Made by a program: the position numbers and the translations under genes
Notes under the pieces: generated by a model
What the model saw: the letters and a program-made list of their open reading frames with translations, nothing else
Databases searched by the model: none
What the model was told of the DNA's origin: nothing
Shown here: in pieces, positions 6,937 through 10,417 of the stretch
Layout of the letters: every line of letters starts with the position of its first letter
Position numbering within the stretch: the stretch's first letter is position 1
Assembly: GCA_030601545.1 (NCBI GenBank)
Contig: JAUVTM010000048.1
Coordinates: forward strand, 1 to 10,417
Length of the DNA: 10,417 nt
DNA from: Syntrophobacterales bacterium
GTDB lineage: Bacteria > Desulfobacterota > Syntrophobacteria > BM002
Direction: 5' to 3'

Positions 6937-6980
6937 GGTGTCAGGTGTCAGGTGTCGGGTGTCAGGTGTCAGGTGTCAGG
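6937..6980. repeat. 7-bp tandem repeat GGTGTCA, six units
   Basis: Six units of GGTGTCA fill 6937-6978, one with a single change (GGTGTCG at 6951-6957), followed by GG. The array ends about 10 bp from the RBS of the zinc-ribbon gene. Because 7 is not a multiple of 3 and the array lies outside the gene, changes in copy number would alter spacing and not the protein. Confidence 0.9.
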
Positions 6981-7011
6981 AAAAAGAAACATAGAAGCTG
7001 AAACGTGTTGG

Positions 7012-7044
7012 AGCGAAGCGGAAATCCCGTCTGAAGCGAAGCGG
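7012..7044. repeat. 10-bp direct repeat AGCGAAGCGG
   Basis: Two exact copies (7012-7021, 7035-7044) lie 23 bp apart in the spacer after the hydrolase gene. Nearby ACCTGAAACCTGAAACC-like and ATTTGGAATTTGG-like runs show the same low-complexity style. No gene was found between 6917 and 7109. Confidence 0.5.
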
Positions 7045-7109
7045 CAGCGGGGAACACTGAAACCTGAAACCTCAGTAATTGTGATTTGGAATTTGGAACT
7101 TTTATTCCT

Positions 7110-7937
7110 TCAGGACTCTTCTAAGCACTCTTTGACCAAGCGCGCCGTGTGTTTGCAAAACGATAACCCTACATGATTTACTATTCGCGTCTCTACATTC
7201 TCCACTCCATCTCCGGTGAGTTTGGCAGATTCATTGGGGAGGACCAAGTTGTCCACAATAGTATAGATGGCATAAAAGCGACCGCTTGCCGGCATCTGAA
7301 GTTCCCGATTCAGTTCCTCCAGAAAAGGACTGCCCGGAATCATCTCTTTCACCGCATTGCCCAAGCCCAAAACCGCGAGTTTTGAGCCGGCATGGGGACT
7401 ACCCAAGGTAACAACCCTCCGGACTTTAGTGGTTACAGAATTATTCGCCAGATACGAACGAATCACAAGGCCGCCCATGCTATGGCCCACTAAGTCCACC
7501 TGCTTGCTTCCTGTTTCTCTTAAAACCTGCTCAACTTCCTCGTTTAGGATTTTGCCAAAATCTTGAATGGAACAAAATTTTCCCGGCAAATTCACGGCCT
7601 TCACATGCTGCCAGCCCCATTTACGAAACCAACGCAGGTACAGATACCAGGCTGTGTGGTTATGGTAAAGACCGTGTACAAAGATAATCGGTGTCCGGTC
7701 TGCAGGCCCGGGAGCTAAGCGATAGAAACTCCGGTAAAATGCTGTCGTTGTTGTGGCCAGAACCAGAAGATGACTATATAAACTCCAGAGAAAACCTCTG
7801 AGTAGCAGCAGAGATACTGCACCCCGCGAACGCAGAATCTCCAGGTGCGACCCGTTGGCGGATTCATAGTAGAAGATCAAGTAGGTCATTGCTACCACCG
7901 ACATCCAAAGCAACAAAATCAATAGAAGCCAACACAT
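7110..7937 (-). CDS. Membrane-anchored alpha/beta hydrolase, lipase-like
   Basis: The 275-aa product has a hydrophobic N-terminus (about 3-23) and a second apolar stretch (about 41-61), then an alpha/beta-hydrolase domain. FVHGLYHN (86-93) supplies the oxyanion hole, GHSMGG (151-156) carries nucleophile Ser153, and Asp229 and His255 complete a plausible triad. LGSPHAG (178-184) is typical of triacylglycerol lipases and PGAP1-like esterases. An ester substrate at the membrane is likely; the exact one is unknown. The frame also opens at GTG7976, but that start lies in the mobile element. ATG7937 is chosen because a clear RBS, GAGGTG (7942-7947), precedes it. The 194-bp element ends 15 bp upstream, so the promoter must be in or beyond it. 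Confidence 0.88.
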   Translation of the reverse strand: MCWLLLILLLWMSVVAMTYLIFYYESANGSHLEILRSRGAVSLLLLRGFLWSLYSHLLVLATTTTAFYRSFYRLAPGPADRTPIIFVHGLYHNHTAWYLYLRWFRKWGWQHVKAVNLPGKFCSIQDFGKILNEEVEQVLRETGSKQVDLVGHSMGGLVIRSYLANNSVTTKVRRVVTLGSPHAGSKLAVLGLGNAVKEMIPGSPFLEELNRELQMPASGRFYAIYTIVDNLVLPNESAKLTGDGVENVETRIVNHVGLSFCKHTARLVKECLEES

Positions 7938-7952
7938 GTTCACCTCGTACTC

Positions 7953-8146
7953 AACCCTAACGTTACAGACCCACACCGGCCGAAATCGCTAGGCTCGCAC
8001 TATAGCACACCATCTGAGGCTGTGCTCGCCTCGGCCAGGATCTCACGTACGGTGAAGTACGCTTCGCCCTGACCGAACCTGTGCGCAACCACATCTGGCG
8101 CACTCTAGCGCGTTTTTCCTCGGAGTAGGTCTGCAACGTTAGGGTT
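7953..8146 (-). mobile_element. 194-bp palindromic MITE-like element, copy 2
   Basis: Read on the minus strand this copy has the same length and about 93% identity to copy 1 (13 differences by my count), with the first 58 bases identical. Its far end faces the hydrolase start 15 bp away, the same orientation relative to the gene as copy 1 has to the pilin gene. On the minus strand it contains TGCTATAGT (8003-8011), a good extended -10 where copy 1 has TGCTATGGC. AGTA occurs next to both ends (offset by one base at one side) and could be a 4-bp target duplication, though this may be chance. Confidence 0.85.
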
Positions 8147-8173
8147 TACTAATTCGCAGGTCTCGCTTAAACT
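8145..8173 (+). promoter_or_regulatory. Possible hybrid promoter for the dus gene
   Basis: TTTACT (8145-8150) and TAAACT (8168-8173) each match the -35 and -10 consensus at 4 of 6 bases with a 17-bp spacer. The -35 would straddle the end of the mobile element, so the insertion may have created it. The match is modest. Confidence 0.3.
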
Positions 8174-8201
8174 ATGGCCGCAAAACTTCCGGAGGAAATC
8201 A

Positions 8202-9194
8202 TTGATCCAACCTGGCCCTCTTCGCATCAAGAACCTCAGGGTAGACCCGCCACTGATCCTGGCTCCCATGAGCGGTCTGAGCCACACTGTCTTACGACAG
8301 TTAATAGCTGAATACGGCGGTTGCGGTCTTTTTTATTCTGAGATGCTCAGTGCCCGGGCCCTTCCCTTGGAGGCCCCCGAATCCTCTCCCTGGTTGCGCT
8401 GTACTGCCAGAGAGCGGCCAATCATTTACCAGTTGCTCGTTTCGTCTGCAGATGAATTACCCACCGCCATAGACAAAATCGAATCATGCAATGGAGATGG
8501 ACTGGACTTGAACATGGGATGTACCACTGCCCTCATTACCAAACGGGGTGGGGGTATTTCCCTGATGAAAGATCTAAGACGCGCTGAAGTGATAGTCAAG
8601 ACCAGCCGCAGTGCGACGAACTTGCCGCTTACCGTAAAAATCCGTTTGGGCTGGACCCTTGATTGGGACACACTGAAAGAGTTTTGTTTGATGCTCCAAG
8701 ACAGCGGAGTGGACGCGATTTCTGTGCATCCTCGGCTGAAACAGGATCGATTCAAAAGGCCGGCTAGGTGGGAATACATCGGCAGGATCAAAGAGCTTAT
8801 AGATATCCCGGTTATCGGTAATGGTGACGTTGACTCACCAGAGGCAGCCATGCGGATGTTCCAACGAACCGGGTGCGACGCGGTCATGATCGGTCGCGCT
8901 GCTGTACGGTGTCCCTGGCTTTTCCGTCAAATAGCCGCCTCCCTCTCATCTCATCCTCACCACCAGAGCCTTCCTGAACCGCCTGATGCCTACAACCGTT
9001 TTGTCTCTCTCTTGGAAACTTCTTTTGAACCTGAATATACCTTTCCCCTTCTCAAACGGTTTACTTTTTACTTTGCCAAGAATTATGCCTTCGGCCACAC
9101 TTTATGGAGTCTGGTCCACAATGCCGGTTCTGTGGCGAAAGCGGCCGAGCTTGCCAATGATTTCTTCAGCACCCAGACAGCTACTTTAGGCTAA
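8202..9194 (+). CDS. tRNA-dihydrouridine synthase family protein
   Basis: The 330-aa product is an FMN enzyme of the Dus family, which reduces uridine to dihydrouridine in tRNA with NADPH. LAPMSGLSH (20-28) is the FMN-binding start of the TIM barrel. NMGC (104-107) holds the catalytic Cys107, TVKIRLGW (144-151) holds Lys146, SVHPR (174-178) supplies the FMN-site His176, and IGNGDV (205-210) and MIGRAA (229-234) bind the phosphate. The residue after Cys107 is Thr where the family usually has Pro, and the helical C-terminal domain is present. TTG8202 is the start: the perfect SD GGAGG (8191-8195) lies 6 nt upstream and the next Met is inside the FMN motif. Which Dus type (A, B or C) it belongs to cannot be settled by eye; target position is unknown. 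The gene ends 9 bp before the 54-bp inverted repeat. Confidence 0.92.
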   Translation: MIQPGPLRIKNLRVDPPLILAPMSGLSHTVLRQLIAEYGGCGLFYSEMLSARALPLEAPESSPWLRCTARERPIIYQLLVSSADELPTAIDKIESCNGDGLDLNMGCTTALITKRGGGISLMKDLRRAEVIVKTSRSATNLPLTVKIRLGWTLDWDTLKEFCLMLQDSGVDAISVHPRLKQDRFKRPARWEYIGRIKELIDIPVIGNGDVDSPEAAMRMFQRTGCDAVMIGRAAVRCPWLFRQIAASLSSHPHHQSLPEPPDAYNRFVSLLETSFEPEYTFPLLKRFTFYFAKNYAFGHTLWSLVHNAGSVAKAAELANDFFSTQTATLG

Positions 9195-9203
9195 AAGACT
9201 GCG

Positions 9204-9257
9204 CCTAGCCCGGATTATTCATGAACCGTAATGGATTCGTGAATCATGCAGGCTAGG
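9204..9257. mobile_element. 54-bp inverted repeat with CCTAG ends, possible two-way terminator
   Basis: The left arm (9204-9225, CCTAGCCCGGATTATTCATG...) and right arm (9236-9257) are 22-bp imperfect inverted copies around a 10-nt loop. The arms match the ends of the IS remnant at 3-190 (18 of 22 and 17 of 22). It lies between two convergent genes and could act as a terminator on both strands, though no T tract follows. The CTA at 9253-9255 in the right arm is the TAG stop of the radical SAM gene. Confidence 0.75.
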
Positions 9258-10416
9258 TTCTATGAGAAAGATCCCAAATACCGGGTATGGGCTGAGCGCA
9301 ATTGTCACAACGGCCTTTTTTTAGATGTAGAACTTGGACTCTGTAACCACGGCGCTGGATAAGTCTGGTACCGCATCTTGGACAATCTGTGTGTTCGCCG
9401 GGATGGCCAGGGACATTGCCAATGTAAACAAAATGGAGCCCAGTCTGCAGAGCTGTTTTTCGGGCTCGCTCCAGGGTAGACACCGGGGTTGGGGGCAGAC
9501 TTTTCAGCTTGTAAAGGGGATAAAACCTGCTAAAGTGCAACGGCACATCCGGCCCCAACTCACTCTTAATCCACCTGCACATGGCAGCCACCTGGTCCAT
9601 GTCGTCATTCTTACCCGGTACTATCAAATTAACGATCTCAGTGTGAATACCCAACCCTTTGAGCCTCTTAAGTGTCTCCAGCACGGGCTCCAATGTTCCC
9701 CCAGTGATTTCTCTATAGTACGATTCGGTAAAGCCCTTCAAATCGATGCAGGCTGCGTCAAGATATTTACCTAGTTCTTGAAGCGGGGCAGCGTTGATGT
9801 ATCCATTGGAGTGCATGACCTTCAACAACCCTTGCTGCCTGGCCAGCACACCAATATCTATCATGTACTCAGTGAAAACAGTTGGTTCCACATAGGTGGA
9901 GGCGATGGATTGGCACTGGTAACGGCCGGCTAACTGGACCGCCTGGTCTGGCGTCATTTCGTAATTGTAAGTATCATCCGGCCTGGCTTGGGAAATCTCC
10001 CAGTTTTGGCAGAATTTGCAGTCAAAATTGCAACCTGCAGTAGCAATGGAAAAAGAGCGGCTCGTCGGGAGCACATGGAAAAATGGCTTTTTTTCAATCG
10101 GGTCAACATGCACTGCACATGGGTTGCCGTAAACCAGCGAGTAATAGCGCCCATCGATGTTTTCCCGAACCTCGCAATATCCCCTTTCCCCCTGATCTAC
10201 TTCACAGGAGTGCGGACAGAGTTCGCAACGAATACGACCACCTTCCAGTGGGGTGTAAAATGGAGAGAGTTTGCGACCGAGGTAGCCCTTTTTCAAGTCC
10301 AGAGCGTGCGATTGGGAGGTGGCCGTCATCAAGATAGCGGATTCCAGGCCGGCACACAGAAGGGTACAACGCCCGCACTGTTTCAAAAAATCTCGCCTGC
10401 TGATCTTTTCATTCAT
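9253..10416 (-). CDS. amrS: AmmeMemoRadiSam-type radical SAM enzyme with Tat-like N-terminus
   Basis: The 387-aa product resembles the radical SAM member of the AmmeMemoRadiSam group, related to pyruvate formate-lyase activating enzymes. CNFDCKFCQNW gives the 4Fe-4S cysteines 129, 133 and 136. Before it, CELCPHSCEVDQGERGYC (Cys64, 67, 71, 81) is the usual N-terminal cysteine motif, and after it HSNGYI and IDLKG are strand motifs of the barrel. CPRCG (345-349) and CDNC (370-373) form a zinc-ribbon end close to PIPGIW. The start MNEKISRRDFLKQCG plus an apolar stretch to about 33 looks like a twin-arginine signal peptide, about 45 residues more than the core enzyme needs. The partners (AMMECR1 and Memo-like proteins) are not in the window. 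The RBS lies beyond the right edge, so the start is likely but not proven. The reaction is not known. Confidence 0.88.
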   Translation of the reverse strand: MNEKISRRDFLKQCGRCTLLCAGLESAILMTATSQSHALDLKKGYLGRKLSPFYTPLEGGRIRCELCPHSCEVDQGERGYCEVRENIDGRYYSLVYGNPCAVHVDPIEKKPFFHVLPTSRSFSIATAGCNFDCKFCQNWEISQARPDDTYNYEMTPDQAVQLAGRYQCQSIASTYVEPTVFTEYMIDIGVLARQQGLLKVMHSNGYINAAPLQELGKYLDAACIDLKGFTESYYREITGGTLEPVLETLKRLKGLGIHTEIVNLIVPGKNDDMDQVAAMCRWIKSELGPDVPLHFSRFYPLYKLKSLPPTPVSTLERARKTALQTGLHFVYIGNVPGHPGEHTDCPRCGTRLIQRRGYRVQVLHLKKGRCDNCAQPIPGIWDLSHRT

Positions 10417-10417
10417 T

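Noticed and set aside
6937..6980. CRISPR array
   Set aside because: The 7-bp units are contiguous with no spacers.
6796..7176. 126-codon plus-strand frame through the 7-bp repeat
   Set aside because: Its middle is translated tandem repeat (GVRCQVSG) and it runs antisense to the zinc-ribbon and hydrolase genes.
583..7952. Composite transposon bounded by the two inverted 194-bp copies
   Set aside because: The genes between them are ordinary chromosomal types with no transposase or cargo character, and the copies differ at 13 positions, so joint movement is not supported.
7938..7976. GTG start at 7976 for the hydrolase
   Set aside because: It would put 13 extra residues encoded by the mobile element before the hydrophobic N-terminus and has no RBS, while ATG7937 has GAGGTG at good spacing.

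Overview
The window is a low-complexity-rich chromosomal stretch of a Gram-negative bacterium, most likely a Desulfobacterota (deltaproteobacterial) lineage. That placement is inferred from the gene types (type IV pilin-like protein, adenine deaminase, Dus enzyme, AmmeMemoRadiSam radical SAM enzyme, small cysteine-rich proteins) and from the style of the intergenic DNA, which is full of short tandem repeats and palindromic elements. No rRNA, tRNA, CRISPR array or phage gene was seen.

Layout, left to right: (1) 1-190, a decayed insertion-sequence remnant with IS1380-type CCTAG ends and a transposase-like C-terminal tail. (2) 191-612, gene-free DNA with a 27-bp fragment and a full 194-bp copy of a palindromic MITE-like element. 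(3) 613-1221 (+), a type IV pilin-like protein. (4) 1247-4144 (-), a large helicase-exonuclease that joins in one chain an MrfA/YprA-type DEAD-box helicase with Cys4 domain and an MrfB-like DEDDy exonuclease. (5) 4311-6032 (-), adenine deaminase. (6) 6033-6443, a regulatory region with a hairpin repeat, a candidate ade promoter and a very good sigma70 promoter for the next gene. (7) 6444-6629 (+), a 61-aa cysteine-cluster protein. (8) 6746-6916 (-), a 56-aa zinc-ribbon protein preceded by a 7-bp tandem repeat. (9) 7110-7937 (-), a membrane-anchored alpha/beta hydrolase. (10) 7953-8146, the second full copy of the 194-bp element, inverted. (11) 8202-9194 (+), a tRNA-dihydrouridine synthase with a TTG start. 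(12) 9204-9257, a 54-bp inverted repeat with the same CCTAG ends as the left IS remnant. (13) 9253-10416 (-), an AmmeMemoRadiSam-type radical SAM enzyme with a twin-arginine-like N-terminus.

The genes do not form one pathway; most appear to be single transcription units facing in different directions. The best candidates for something new are the helicase-nuclease fusion, which suggests a one-protein version of the two-protein MrfAB DNA-repair system, and the 194-bp element, whose two copies sit in the same orientation 15-30 bp upstream of two unrelated genes and so must supply the promoter or the 5' leader of each.
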